Shown piece by piece: positions 7,016 to 15,444 of a stretch of DNA of 16,512 nt. Where the stretch lies: NCBI GenBank assembly GCA_026414245.1, contig JAOAJJ010000008.1, forward strand, positions 1 through 16,512, in the 5' to 3' direction. Position numbers and translations under genes: made by a program. Each line of letters starts with the position of its first letter. Position 1 is the stretch's first letter. This DNA comes from Candidatus Bathyarchaeota archaeon. Lineage in GTDB: Archaea > Thermoproteota > Bathyarchaeia > Bathyarchaeales > DTEX01. Under the pieces are notes generated by a model that had not been told where the DNA came from, searched no databases, and saw only the letters and a program-made list of their open reading frames with translations.

Positions 7016-8234
7016 GCTTTCGATTGTAAATCCCGCATTTCACCGCTCTCTTAATGGCTTCAGTCACTATGGATGGTGGTGCATCGGTTTTTATACCTCT
7101 ATTATGGAAATGCGTGCGGAATGCCTTGAAGCCCATATCCCTAATGTTATTAATGACTTCCTTTATCGGAGGAGTTGGAGCTTTAATTTTCTCACATATT
7201 TTATCGATAACGTAGTATGTGATTGGGGCTTCAGCCTCCTCTCTAATTACCGAGATTAGCTTCGCAATCTCATTATTCACATGCTTGATAATCTCCATGT
7301 TTTTTTCGATGACAGCGCAAAAATCTTTGTTAACTATCTCTCTGAGCCACAAGGGTCCAGCAGCCTTTAGAGGCGAACTGCACTCCGGGCATCTTAAACT
7401 GACATTTAAAGGAAGTATGTCCCGCACGGCTTCTCTATAAAAACATTTAGGGCAATGGATTAGAAAACCCATGTTATCTAGAGATCTATCCGCTTTTCTG
7501 GCACCATATTCAATTAATGCGTAGAGACGCACGCAGTGTTTTGTGACGTGACTAAAAAGTATCTTTACACCAATATTATGTTTGGCAGCTATGCTAGCTA
7601 GGCAACCAGCTAAGAGCCTTACAGCAATTTCACGGGCATACTCGGTTTTTAGAGATAAACCGCCGTACTTTCTGAGAGCGGCTTTCGGGTAAATACCGCA
7701 GAGTGAAGCCAAATCCGTTGCCGTTAAAGCCAGCATCCCGCCATCCCTCAAGGCTCTAATAGCCGAGTCAATATAAGGGGCTGGTGAGCCAAACGGATCT
7801 ATGTCTATGAAGTCGAACCTCTGAGACAAGGCTGCGTGCCTAGATAGAAATAGGTTTGCATCCTCGTTCGAGACAAAAACTTTTCCTTCAAGATCATTTA
7901 ATTGAACATTATATTTAGCCATTCTATAGGCTCTTTCACTTACATCATTAAGATAAACCGAGTTCACCCCTTTAACCTCTTTTGCAAAGCGTATCCCCCT
8001 AACACCGCAACCGGTCAGCGGCTCGGAGACTCTTAGATCTCTATGTGAATATTCTCCATACGATTGGAGAACTAAAACAGCGATATCTCTACAAGGCTTC
8101 ATAAGGGGGTTGTAGAAAACAGGGGCCTTAGAGGGAGCATAGTCCCAAGGCCCCCTCTTAAACGCGCTGAGATTTGGAACGACGATTTTAGCCATACCCT
8201 CGCCAATAAAGTCGACTGGAAAATCGAAGATCAA
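7005..8234 (-). CDS. trm1: tRNA (guanine26-N2/N2)-dimethyltransferase
   Basis: Trm1 uses S-adenosylmethionine to form m2,2G at position 26 of tRNAs. The sequence shows the family opening EGMAKIVVPNLSAF, FYNPLMKPCRDIAV, the SAM-binding SEPLTGCGVRG, the catalytic DIDPFGSPAPYIDSAI, and a C-terminal zinc ribbon with CPKC and CPEC pairs. The open frame reaches ATG 8327 (440 residues), but its first 31 residues look non-homologous and cover a TATA-like box (CTTAAATC, about 8272-8280). TTG 8234, just after GGAGAG, gives a 409-residue protein of usual length and is preferred. The stop lies inside the end of nadC, so the two genes converge and overlap. Confidence 0.95.
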   Translation of the reverse strand: MIFDFPVDFIGEGMAKIVVPNLSAFKRGPWDYAPSKAPVFYNPLMKPCRDIAVLVLQSYGEYSHRDLRVSEPLTGCGVRGIRFAKEVKGVNSVYLNDVSERAYRMAKYNVQLNDLEGKVFVSNEDANLFLSRHAALSQRFDFIDIDPFGSPAPYIDSAIRALRDGGMLALTATDLASLCGIYPKAALRKYGGLSLKTEYAREIAVRLLAGCLASIAAKHNIGVKILFSHVTKHCVRLYALIEYGARKADRSLDNMGFLIHCPKCFYREAVRDILPLNVSLRCPECSSPLKAAGPLWLREIVNKDFCAVIEKNMEIIKHVNNEIAKLISVIREEAEAPITYYVIDKICEKIKAPTPPIKEVINNIRDMGFKAFRTHFHNRGIKTDAPPSIVTEAIKRAVKCGIYNRKLTL

Positions 8235-8271
8235 GGCTCTCTCCTTCAGTGTAATACTTCTATAAACAAAA

Positions 8272-8280
8272 AGATTTAAG
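8272..8280 (-). promoter_or_regulatory. TATA-like box for trm1
   Basis: On the minus strand CCTTAAATC lies about 40 bases before the preferred TTG start at 8234. Transcription would begin near 8250, leaving a 15-20-base leader that contains the GGAGAG ribosome site. This supports the shorter trm1 start over the ATG at 8327, which would fall upstream of the transcript. Confidence 0.4.
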
Positions 8281-8365
8281 GGAGATCCAAAAATATTTTG
8301 GGATGATAGAACTATTCGATAAACCATATGGCACTATTAAATTTCAATGATGGTGACATGAACGC

Positions 8366-9349
8366 TTGAAGTTTAAAGAATTAGGTTGGAATGGCTTCCT
8401 GCTTCAGATACCTGAAGAGATGCGCCTTACGGCTGAAAGCGGTAACATAAATTCAGGGTATTTTAAGCTTGAGATGGAGAATTTACTTCTGGAAGTTAAG
8501 TGGGAGCAAATTAATCCCAAAAAACCTAAATCTCTAGCCGAGATATCCACATCATTTATTGGGAGCGTAAAGAAGAGCATTGAGAAGACGGCGAAAAAGA
8601 AGATCGACGTGAAAGTTAAAACGGCGGAGAACATTTTTATTTCTTCTCATAATGCGCGTTCTATGGTTCTTGAGACTGGATCTGGCTTAAGAGAACCAAC
8701 CTATATTTGGATCTGTGAAAAAAGCAATAGGATAATAACAGCTCATTTCGTATTCCCGCCACTCATGGAGGAAGGTGAAAAACTAATCGAGCATTTACTT
8801 GGATCATTTAAGTGCCATACAGAAGAAGATCTAGTGACATGGTCGGCGCTAAACATCCGTTTTAGTGTTCCCCGCAGTTTTTTGCTCACTGAAAGAAGAA
8901 TCGCCGTTGGAAGAACATATTTAACGTTTATGGATCAGAGGTTTTCTACATTTACCGAGGTTGGTAGGAGACTATCAATAGAATATTTTTCCATGGCAAA
9001 CGTGCTTTTCGAAGATACATATAAGGATATTGATGCATGGTTCCAGAAAAATTACTGGAAAGACTTGAAAAAGAGCCATAAAAATATCGCTTTCCAATCC
9101 AGCGAGGCTGGAAAAATTATGCGGCATAACGCAGTGTATAGGTATGGTATCAGAAAATCCGGTTTATCCACCAGGAAAACAACTTTATGTAAAAACTTAA
9201 CGTGGTATTGCTCAAAGTCAAACCGCATATACTCAATAACATACACATCATATGTTAGTAGACCATTTTTCCTTAAGAGAAAATTGAATGAGGAGGAGGA
9301 AGAAAAAATCTTTCAAAACTTCTTATCATCTTTTAAATGTCATTTTTAA
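8366..9349 (+). CDS. Unrecognised protein built of two tandem copies of one domain
   Basis: No named family is recognised. The 327 residues form two similar halves. The first (about 1-152) runs from WNGFLLQIPEEMRL to LLGSFKCH (144-151); the second (about 158-327) runs from TWSALNIRFSVPRSF to FLSSFKCH (319-326). IWICEKSNRI (114-123) aligns with TWYCSKSNRI (279-288). Each half alternates beta strands with a charged helix, which could be a PsbP/Mog1-like alpha-beta fold, but that is a guess. No signal peptide or membrane helix is seen, so it is probably cytoplasmic. The start is TTG 8366 with GGTGAC eight bases upstream; the ATG at 8358 stops after three codons. It overlaps the opposite-strand regulator by 17 bases. 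Confidence 0.8.
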   Translation: MKFKELGWNGFLLQIPEEMRLTAESGNINSGYFKLEMENLLLEVKWEQINPKKPKSLAEISTSFIGSVKKSIEKTAKKKIDVKVKTAENIFISSHNARSMVLETGSGLREPTYIWICEKSNRIITAHFVFPPLMEEGEKLIEHLLGSFKCHTEEDLVTWSALNIRFSVPRSFLLTERRIAVGRTYLTFMDQRFSTFTEVGRRLSIEYFSMANVLFEDTYKDIDAWFQKNYWKDLKKSHKNIAFQSSEAGKIMRHNAVYRYGIRKSGLSTRKTTLCKNLTWYCSKSNRIYSITYTSYVSRPFFLKRKLNEEEEEKIFQNFLSSFKCHF

Positions 9350-9893
9350 TCTCACTAATCTTTAGGAGCTCATCGCATCTTACCTTTATACACTCGTAAA
9401 CCTTCTCTCTAAGGTTCCCACCTGAGAGATTAGATTTCCTAATAAGCTCTAGCCGCTTAGCGAGCTCTATGTCTCCTAGAAATGAAATCCAATTTTCAAA
9501 ATCGCCTCGAAAAAGATGAAATTCCAGGGATCTTATATCTATTTCCCTAATTTTATCACATAAATCAATCAAATTATCTGATGATATATTCAATGGACTA
9601 TTCTCTCCAAAATAGAAGTGAAAAGCGGATTCAAAGGGAACTTTACTCAGAATTCTTCTAGCTAAATTTTCATCTATTCTAGGAAAACCTAAAAGCTCTT
9701 TACCTAAATCCGTTAAAGCATAAAGTCCATTACCGAGCGCCTCCACATAACCTTTCCTCCTCAATCCAAGGAGATGCATGTTAACGGATCGTGTCTTAAG
9801 ATTGAGTTCCCCAGATATCTCCCTCAAGTAGGCTGGTCTATTAAACTGCCACAAGATCCTCAGGATCCTCATTTTAATCTCGCTAATTTCCAT
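9333..9893 (-). CDS. Winged-helix regulator with C-terminal DUF5752-like domain
   Basis: The first 70 or so residues form a winged helix-turn-helix (KMRILRILWQFNRPAYLREISGEL, then LKTRSVNMHLLGLRRKGYVE and a wing GNGLYALTDLG). From VPFESAFHFYFG onward the chain matches the protein at 16084-16401: FHLFRGDFENWI, then GDIELAKRL, then a helix rich in Arg and Glu. This resembles DUF5752, an uncharacterised domain found near archaeal glycosyltransferase and glycoside-hydrolase genes. It is probably a local DNA-binding regulator whose C-terminal domain senses a sugar or partner protein; that is inference. ATG 9893 has GGAGG five bases upstream; the longer frame's TTG at 9905 overlaps that site and is rejected. 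It is divergent from galT, so it may control the galT operon. Confidence 0.8.
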   Translation of the reverse strand: MEISEIKMRILRILWQFNRPAYLREISGELNLKTRSVNMHLLGLRRKGYVEALGNGLYALTDLGKELLGFPRIDENLARRILSKVPFESAFHFYFGENSPLNISSDNLIDLCDKIREIDIRSLEFHLFRGDFENWISFLGDIELAKRLELIRKSNLSGGNLREKVYECIKVRCDELLKISEIKNDI

Positions 9894-9920
9894 ACTTTCC
9901 TCCAACCTACGATTTATTGA

Positions 9921-9964
9921 AAAATATATTGCTTCCTATTATTGTTTTTGTAACCATAAATCTT
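9921..9964. promoter_or_regulatory. Divergent promoter region of regulator and galT
   Basis: The 111-bp space between the regulator (ATG 9893) and galT (ATG 10005) contains CATAAATCTT at 9955-9964 on the plus strand, about 45 bases before galT. It also contains AATATATTTT (9930-9921) on the minus strand before the regulator. Both are plausible archaeal TATA boxes. No clear Shine-Dalgarno site precedes the galT ATG. Confidence 0.4.
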
Positions 9965-10004
9965 AAGACACTAAGCTTGATAGAGGATTTATTGGGTTAA
10001 TGTT

Positions 10005-11057
10005 ATGGCAAACGAATTAAGGAAAGATTATATTTTGAATAGATGGGTTGTCATCGCCTCACATAGAAAGAGAAGACCTACGGACTTTAGAGGGAACCAA
10101 GTGGAAGAGAATAAAGTAATAATCTGCCCATTCTGCCCAGGAAATGAGCATTTAACCCCGCCAGCCTCACTAATATATTTCATGGAAGATGGCGAGCTGA
10201 GAAAAGACTATGATAAAGATGGAGTACGCCGTAAAGACTGGGTCATTAGATGCGTACCTAATCTTTATCCAGCGTTTTCACCGCGAAAACCGGGGGCTAC
10301 CTTAAGTCCTCAAGCAGACCATATTCATGTCTATATGGAAGCTCTCGGCTATCACGAGGTTTTAATCGAGTCGCCGAATCATGATGAGCATCCAAGCGTA
10401 TCTAGAATACAGCAGCTGGTTCACGTGATAAATGCGCTGAAAGATAGAGTTTCATTCTTCATGTCGAGGGAATACGTGAAATATGTATCGATTTTCAGGA
10501 ATCACGGAGCTAAAGCAGGCGCATCGCTGTCACATGCTCATAGCCAAATAATAGCGACGCCGATTCTCCCAAGTATAGTGGAGGAGGAAAGAAATGTTTG
10601 CGAAAAATATTATGTGGAGAATGGACGCTGTGTTTTCTGCAGAATAATTGAGGCGGAAATCGATAGTGAACGCTTTATATGGGAGAATAATGGATTTGTG
10701 GTTTTTGCACCATGGGCTCCAACAAACCCATTTGAGTTTTGGATTTTTCCAAAAAGACATCAGTCATTAATTCTAGAGCTCACAGAGGATGAAACTAGAG
10801 ATCTCGCTGAGACTCTTAGAGTAAGCTTCGGAGGTTTAAGAAATCTGTTGAGCGATCCACCCTACAACTTTGGCTTTCACATGATCCCGGAAAAACATTA
10901 TCATTGGCACATCGAAGTTTATCCTAGTCTAGCTACATGGGCTGGATTCGAAAAGAGCACAGGGATTTACATTAACGTAATGCCGCCGGAGGAAGCTGCC
11001 AAAGACTTAAGGGAGTCCTTTAAGAGAGAAGAGGAAGCCATAAAAGATTTTAGGTAA
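10005..11057 (+). CDS. galT: Galactose-1-phosphate uridylyltransferase-like HIT-superfamily enzyme
   Basis: GalT exchanges UMP between UDP-glucose and galactose-1-phosphate. The 350-residue protein has both HIT-fold halves. A zinc-site CPFC lies at 41-44, the nucleophile motif reads SHAHSQ (His177-Ala-His179-Ser-Gln181, with His179 the expected nucleophile), and further features are CVFC (209-212) and HYHWHIEVYP (His298/300/302). The classical HPHxQ is HAHSQ here, common in archaeal and DUF4931-type relatives, so the nucleotide or sugar partner may differ from UDP-galactose. No signal peptide is seen. It is the first gene of an operon with the fucosidase (30-bp gap) and close to two GT4 enzymes, which fits salvage of sugar-1-phosphates into nucleotide sugars. 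Confidence 0.88.
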   Translation: MANELRKDYILNRWVVIASHRKRRPTDFRGNQVEENKVIICPFCPGNEHLTPPASLIYFMEDGELRKDYDKDGVRRKDWVIRCVPNLYPAFSPRKPGATLSPQADHIHVYMEALGYHEVLIESPNHDEHPSVSRIQQLVHVINALKDRVSFFMSREYVKYVSIFRNHGAKAGASLSHAHSQIIATPILPSIVEEERNVCEKYYVENGRCVFCRIIEAEIDSERFIWENNGFVVFAPWAPTNPFEFWIFPKRHQSLILELTEDETRDLAETLRVSFGGLRNLLSDPPYNFGFHMIPEKHYHWHIEVYPSLATWAGFEKSTGIYINVMPPEEAAKDLRESFKREEEAIKDFR

Positions 11058-11087
11058 ATATTTTTAGAATGCTTTAGGTGAACTATA

Positions 11088-12530
11088 TTGTTCAGCGCAA
11101 ATTTAAGGCTTCCAAATCTGCCTGAAGGGCCATTTAAACCAAGATGGAGCTCCCTAAAGAAGTATAGGGTTCCAAGATGGTATATGGATGCGAAGTTCGG
11201 CATATTCATTCATTGGGGAGTTTACTCCGTACCAGCATTCCAAAACGAATGGTATCCAAGAAACATGTACATTAAGGGTCATCCAGCTTATCAACATCAT
11301 TTGGAGACTTACGGGCCTCACGACAGGTTTGGGTACAAAGACTTTATACCCATGTTCACGGCTGAGAATTGGGATCCGAGAGATTGGGCTAGACTATTTA
11401 GGGAGGCTGGCGCCAGATACGTTGTTCTTGTTGCTGAGCATCATGATGGTTTCGCCCTCTATGATTGCAGCTACACTAGATGGAATTCGGTGAAGATGGG
11501 GCCTAAGCGCGATATAGTTGGCGAGTTAGCTGAAGCTGTCCGAGAAGAAGGATTAGCCTTCGGGGTCTCATACCATAGGGCTGAGCACTGGTGGTTCTTC
11601 GAGGGCGGTATGTGTTTTAATTCAGATGTTAGAGACCCGAGATATTACGATTTTTATGGTCCTGCAAAACCGTCCAGCACACAGCCAGATGATGAGTTTT
11701 TAGTCGATTGGCTTAAAAGAGCTTGTGAACTCGTGGATAAATATAAGCCTCAGATATTTTGGTTCGACTGGTGGATTGAACAACCAGTTTTTGAACCATA
11801 CCTTAGGTTCTTTGCAGCATACTATTATAATCGTGCATATGAGTGGGGTACTGGTGTAGTTATAAACTATAAACATGATGCTTTCCCGGAGGGTACGGCT
11901 ATACTTGATATTGAGCGTGGAAAATCCGACGTTATGAGACAAAGTTTTTGGCAGACTGACACGTCTATATGCAGGAAATCATGGGGCTACATTAAAGACC
12001 ACGATTACAAGACGGCGGATTCGATAATAGATGATTTAGTTGATATAATTAGCAAAAACGGTTGTCTACTACTTAACATAGCGCCAAAACCAGACGGAAC
12101 AATACCTGAAGAGCAACGTAGGATTCTTCTAGAGATAGGGGAATGGCTTAAAATCAACGGCGAAGCAATTTACGGTTCAAGACCATGGATAGTATATGGG
12201 GAAGGACCTGTAAGGGTTATTGGAGGAGAGTTTAAGGAGGAAGCTAGCGGACAATTTTCTGGCAGAGATATACGTTTCACATCTCAAGGAGATACACTTT
12301 TCGCAGTTTTTCTAGATTGGCCGGATAATGAGGCAGAGATTAAGTCACTTAGCACTATGTTAACATTATATCCTGATGAAATTGGAAGTGTTGAAATGCT
12401 AGGTACAGAAGAACAGTTACAATGGACCCGCAACGAGAATGGATTAAGGGTAAAAATGCCTGAAAAAAAGCCATGTGAGCATGCTTACACATTAAAGATA
12501 AATAGGTTGAAGAAAAGAAAAGAACATTAA
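11088..12530 (+). CDS. Alpha-L-fucosidase, GH29
   Basis: The 480-residue protein matches glycoside hydrolase family 29, retaining fucosidases. Motifs are KFGIFIHWGVYSVPAF (36-51), NEWYPRNMY with Glu54, VVLVAEHHDGFALYD (112-126), VSYHRAEHWW and IFWFDWW, whose Asp227 is the expected nucleophile. Next come KNGCLLLNIAPKPDG and a C-terminal beta-rich domain. No signal peptide or anchor is present, so it should act on imported or internal fucosides. The start is TTG 11088 with AGGTGA six bases upstream. It follows galT by 30 bp and is probably co-transcribed. The Sulfolobus solfataricus fucosidase gene is split and known to need -1 frameshifting; this one is a single intact frame. Confidence 0.93.
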   Translation: MFSANLRLPNLPEGPFKPRWSSLKKYRVPRWYMDAKFGIFIHWGVYSVPAFQNEWYPRNMYIKGHPAYQHHLETYGPHDRFGYKDFIPMFTAENWDPRDWARLFREAGARYVVLVAEHHDGFALYDCSYTRWNSVKMGPKRDIVGELAEAVREEGLAFGVSYHRAEHWWFFEGGMCFNSDVRDPRYYDFYGPAKPSSTQPDDEFLVDWLKRACELVDKYKPQIFWFDWWIEQPVFEPYLRFFAAYYYNRAYEWGTGVVINYKHDAFPEGTAILDIERGKSDVMRQSFWQTDTSICRKSWGYIKDHDYKTADSIIDDLVDIISKNGCLLLNIAPKPDGTIPEEQRRILLEIGEWLKINGEAIYGSRPWIVYGEGPVRVIGGEFKEEASGQFSGRDIRFTSQGDTLFAVFLDWPDNEAEIKSLSTMLTLYPDEIGSVEMLGTEEQLQWTRNENGLRVKMPEKKPCEHAYTLKINRLKKRKEH

Positions 12531-12544
12531 AGAGTCTCTTAAAG

Positions 12545-12802
12545 TTAGCTGTACATGCTCAGAACTTTTCTTATTCCGCCGACTGACACAAAATATTTTT
12601 TGGCACCCATAGCCTCAATGACCTCAATGTACTTATTTTCTATAAGTTTATTAAGACTTTGTTCGGCTTTAAAATGATCCATAGCTGTCCAGCGCGCTAT
12701 CTCTTCAAGTGTTAGTGCTCTATTCGGCTCTGTCGCGCCGATATTATGTAGTATACAAAGTAGATAGATTTCATCCGGAATCGACGTGAATTTACTCGAC
12801 AT
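12545..12802 (-). CDS. Small winged-helix DNA-binding protein
   Basis: The 85-residue protein contains a probable winged helix-turn-helix: a first helix around EIYLLCILHNIG, then ALTLEEIARWTAMDHFKAEQSLNKLIENKYIEV as helix-turn-helix, and a short wing (GAKKYFVSV). Nothing lies outside the DNA-binding fold, so no ligand domain is visible. The start is ATG 12802, only eight bases after the GT4 stop; a GGGGGTGAA stretch across that junction could act as ribosome site. It is therefore probably the last gene of the GT4 operon and may regulate it. Its end converges on the fucosidase stop with a 14-bp gap. Confidence 0.7.
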   Translation of the reverse strand: MSSKFTSIPDEIYLLCILHNIGATEPNRALTLEEIARWTAMDHFKAEQSLNKLIENKYIEVIEAMGAKKYFVSVGGIRKVLSMYS

Positions 12803-12810
12803 TCAGGGGT

Positions 12811-13977
12811 TCACCCCCAGAGAGCTTTTTCATATGTTTCAACTGTTCTCTTCGCTACCGCATTCCAGCTATATACTTCATTGATCTTCCTTTTAGCATT
12901 TTGCATAAGCCACGATGCATATCCAGGATCGGAGAGTATCTTATTTACTCCCCAAGCTATTGAGTCCGGGTTCTCCTTATATGCTAGGAAACCAGTTTTA
13001 TCATGCTCAATTATTTCAGAGAGCCCGCCAGTATTGCTAGCTACAACTGGCACTCCAGCAGCCATTCCCTCTAAAGCAACTATGCCGAACGGTTCATAAA
13101 TGGATGGGACAACAAGGACGTCTGAACTTAGAGTTAACTCGATTAAGTCTTGGTCTGATAAGAATCCTAGGAATGTTATTTTATGCTGGCATCCAGTTGA
13201 AGATGCTAATCTCATCAAATAGTCTTTCGACCAACCATCTCCAACTATAACTATTCTGGCTTCAGGATGCTGCCCAATTATTTTAGGCGCCGCCATAATT
13301 AAGTATTCTACACCCTTCTGTGGAACAAGTCTGCCAATAAAAAGAACTATCCTCTCAGATGGATCTATGCTGAAACGTCTTTTTACTTCATCGCGGTTAA
13401 TCGAAACATTATATTTTGATGGGTCTATAGCGTTTGGGATAACGTCAATTTTCTCGTCTGGAAGATGAAAATGCTCTTTAACCTCACGTTTAATAGAGTC
13501 GCTTACAACGATAATTCTCTTTGACTCGTAGGTTAGCCACCACTCTATTCCATCAATTAGATAGGAGTCTGAGTTATGAAGCCCACGTGATCTGCCAACT
13601 TCAGTGCTATGTATGGTTGAGACCAGGGGCACATTCAAATAGTGTTTCGACGATATACTGGCGGGAGCCACTAGCCAATCGTGGGCGTGAATTATCTCAA
13701 ATTTTTCATGTTTACTTAACATAGCAACTTTTTTCTCCATAAAATGGTTGAAGAGGAAAACCCAGACGATGAAGTTTGGATGCCCTAATTCTACAGAGGT
13801 TCTATGTATCTTTACACCCTCTTCTTCTTCATAATATGGGGCTCCGGGGAAATCTAATGTGACTAGATGCACCGAGTGCCCCATTTTTGTAAGTGCTCTC
13901 GCTAAACCATGACAGTGCCGAGATATCCCGCCAACTATCCTAGGAGGATATTCCCAGCTTAGTATGCATATATTCAT
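12811..13977 (-). CDS. GT4-family glycosyltransferase (glycogen-synthase-like)
   Basis: This is a GT-B fold, retaining transferase of 388 residues using a nucleotide-sugar donor. The opening WEYPPRIVGGISRH has the Gly-Gly pair at 16-17. HAHDW (97-101), TIHSTE, NAIDPSKY (182-189), GRLVPQKG with Arg216 and Lys221, and the E-x7-E pair Glu295/Glu303 in EPFGIVALE complete the family's donor-binding set. The N-terminal pattern resembles archaeal glycogen/starch-synthase-like GT4 proteins. Acceptor and sugar cannot be read from sequence, and a role in glycogen, a compatible solute or glycoconjugates is possible. It is a paralogue of the GT4 gene at 14116-15363 and is followed closely by a small winged-helix gene. 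Confidence 0.92.
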   Translation of the reverse strand: MNICILSWEYPPRIVGGISRHCHGLARALTKMGHSVHLVTLDFPGAPYYEEEEGVKIHRTSVELGHPNFIVWVFLFNHFMEKKVAMLSKHEKFEIIHAHDWLVAPASISSKHYLNVPLVSTIHSTEVGRSRGLHNSDSYLIDGIEWWLTYESKRIIVVSDSIKREVKEHFHLPDEKIDVIPNAIDPSKYNVSINRDEVKRRFSIDPSERIVLFIGRLVPQKGVEYLIMAAPKIIGQHPEARIVIVGDGWSKDYLMRLASSTGCQHKITFLGFLSDQDLIELTLSSDVLVVPSIYEPFGIVALEGMAAGVPVVASNTGGLSEIIEHDKTGFLAYKENPDSIAWGVNKILSDPGYASWLMQNAKRKINEVYSWNAVAKRTVETYEKALWG

Positions 13978-14049
13978 GTTTACCAGCCGATATACTAAGG
14001 ATCATGATATCTAGATGATTCCATTATTATCAATTTTTCTACAGGGATG

Positions 14050-14074
14050 GTAAAAGCATAAAGCATAAATTAAT
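14050..14074 (-). promoter_or_regulatory. Promoter region of the first GT4 operon
   Basis: On the minus strand CATTAATTTATGC (14074-14062) is a TATA-like element about 90 bases upstream of ATG 13977. It lies in the 138-bp gap between the two GT4 genes. It overlaps a tandem seven-base repeat (GCATAAA twice, on the plus strand from about 14056), so the exact box is unclear. A separate promoter would mean the two GT4 genes are not one operon. Confidence 0.3.
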
Positions 14075-14115
14075 GTATAGGCTGACCAGCTCATAAAATA
14101 CGCTGCAAGTTTCCT

Positions 14116-15363
14116 TCACGGAACAACTTCCCTATATATTCTAATCGTATTTTCTGCGACGTGTTTCCACATGAACATTTCTAAAACCCTTTTCCTAGCA
14201 TTCATGCCGCATTTTTTCCTCAACTCATCATCCTCTAGGAGAATAGTCACAAATTTAGCTATGTCGCTTGGATCATATGGATTAATGTGAAAGCCGCATT
14301 GGTTTGGACCAGAGGGAATAACTTGCTCCCTTAGGCCGCTTACGCCTCTAGCGCCGACAACTACAGGTTTACCCATACTCATAGCCTCAGTGCAAACTAT
14401 GCCGAACGGTTCATATTTTGAAGGAAAGACGCATACATCAGCCGCTGCATAAAACTTTATCCTCATGTCCTCTGGTAAAAACTCATATTTTAGAATTACT
14501 TTGTCCTGTAAGTTTAGTCTAGCAACCTCCTCCTTCAACATCTCCTCCTGCTCCCCAACACCGACTATGACCAGCTTCGCCTTAGGCGCTCTACTTAAAA
14601 TCTCTGGCATGGCGAGTATTAAGGTATCCGCACCTTTAACCCATGTTAACCTTCCTATAAACAGTATCATGAATTCATCTTCAGATATGCCGAGGCTTCT
14701 CCTTATATATAGCCTTTCTTCTGGAGGAACCCTTTCAGGCGAATATCTTTCAGCATCTATTCCATTGTAGACGACCCGAATCTTCTTCTCATCATATCCC
14801 AAGCTCACGAGGTGGTCTCTCATGGCGTAGCTTACGGTTATAATTCTCTCGGCGGAGTCGGCTGCGATACGCTCTAAACGCTTAATGGTATCCGAGCCGT
14901 CACCAGTTCGCCCCTGCTCTGTGCTATGCACATGAAACACAAGAGGTTTACCTAATCCTCTACTAGCTAATATTCCGCCTATCGAGCCCAGCCAGTCATG
15001 TGAAACTATTAAGTCAACTCTTCTTCTCTCCATTCTAACCAGATCATTCACTAGCTTACTTGCCGAAAGAATATTGTAGAGGAAGATGTCTCCAAAGAAT
15101 CTTTTGCCGTTTTCTGTCCAACGTTGTATCTCTTCAGGAATAAACATGGGTAATAGTAGGCTGATGTTCATGCCTTCAACTATTGGTCGATGCACTTCAA
15201 CACCACCATATATATCTCTTGTCGGAGCATCTTTGGTATGCATAGCGAAGACCGTAACATCATGCCCCATTTTAACAATTTCTCTCGTTAAGTATTCGGC
15301 GTATGTTCCAAGTCCGCCAACGATATAGGGTGGAAACTCGTAAACGAAGAAGACTATCTCCAT
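14116..15363 (-). CDS. GT4-family glycosyltransferase (second paralogue)
   Basis: The 415-residue GT-B enzyme has the same arrangement as its neighbour. FVYEFPPYIVGGLGTY carries Gly-Gly at 16-17, and the other landmarks are SHDW (121-124), FHVHSTEQGRTGDG, VYNGID (198-203), GRLTWVKG (237-244) and the E-x7-E pair Glu318/Glu326 in EPFGIVCTE. The family is retaining and uses nucleotide sugars. It differs from the 12811-13977 copy mainly by an insertion around residues 70-100 (LLPMFIPEEIQRWTENGKRF). No membrane segment is visible. The start is ATG 15363, with GGGAGAG eight bases before it and a TTAAATCTTATAG TATA-like element at 15410-15398. The two copies could act in succession on one glycan. 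Confidence 0.92.
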   Translation of the reverse strand: MEIVFFVYEFPPYIVGGLGTYAEYLTREIVKMGHDVTVFAMHTKDAPTRDIYGGVEVHRPIVEGMNISLLLPMFIPEEIQRWTENGKRFFGDIFLYNILSASKLVNDLVRMERRRVDLIVSHDWLGSIGGILASRGLGKPLVFHVHSTEQGRTGDGSDTIKRLERIAADSAERIITVSYAMRDHLVSLGYDEKKIRVVYNGIDAERYSPERVPPEERLYIRRSLGISEDEFMILFIGRLTWVKGADTLILAMPEILSRAPKAKLVIVGVGEQEEMLKEEVARLNLQDKVILKYEFLPEDMRIKFYAAADVCVFPSKYEPFGIVCTEAMSMGKPVVVGARGVSGLREQVIPSGPNQCGFHINPYDPSDIAKFVTILLEDDELRKKCGMNARKRVLEMFMWKHVAENTIRIYREVVP

Positions 15364-15444
15364 CCCTGAACTCTCCCAATTACAGAAAAGAAAGATTCTA
15401 TAAGATTTAACATTTTCCTCAAATTAAATAGAAAGAATAGAAAA

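Noticed and set aside
6097..7038. Long minus-strand open frame (313 codons) opposite nadC
   Set aside because: It is Ser/Ile/Thr-rich with no recognisable motif and mirrors a complete, motif-perfect nadC; it is a shadow of codon use on the other strand.
8235..8327. N-terminal extension of trm1 to ATG 8327
   Set aside because: The 31 residues lack Trm1 similarity and would span the TATA-like box; TTG 8234 has a well-placed GGAGAG.
9894..9905. TTG 9905 as start of the winged-helix regulator
   Set aside because: It overlaps the GGAGG ribosome site that is correctly spaced for ATG 9893.
11088..12530. Secretion signal on the fucosidase
   Set aside because: The N-terminus (MFSANLRLPNLPEG) has no hydrophobic core or cleavage site.
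14051..14067. Tandem GCATAAA repeat as a repeat element
   Set aside because: Only two copies in an AT-rich promoter spacer; too short to support a repeat family or CRISPR.
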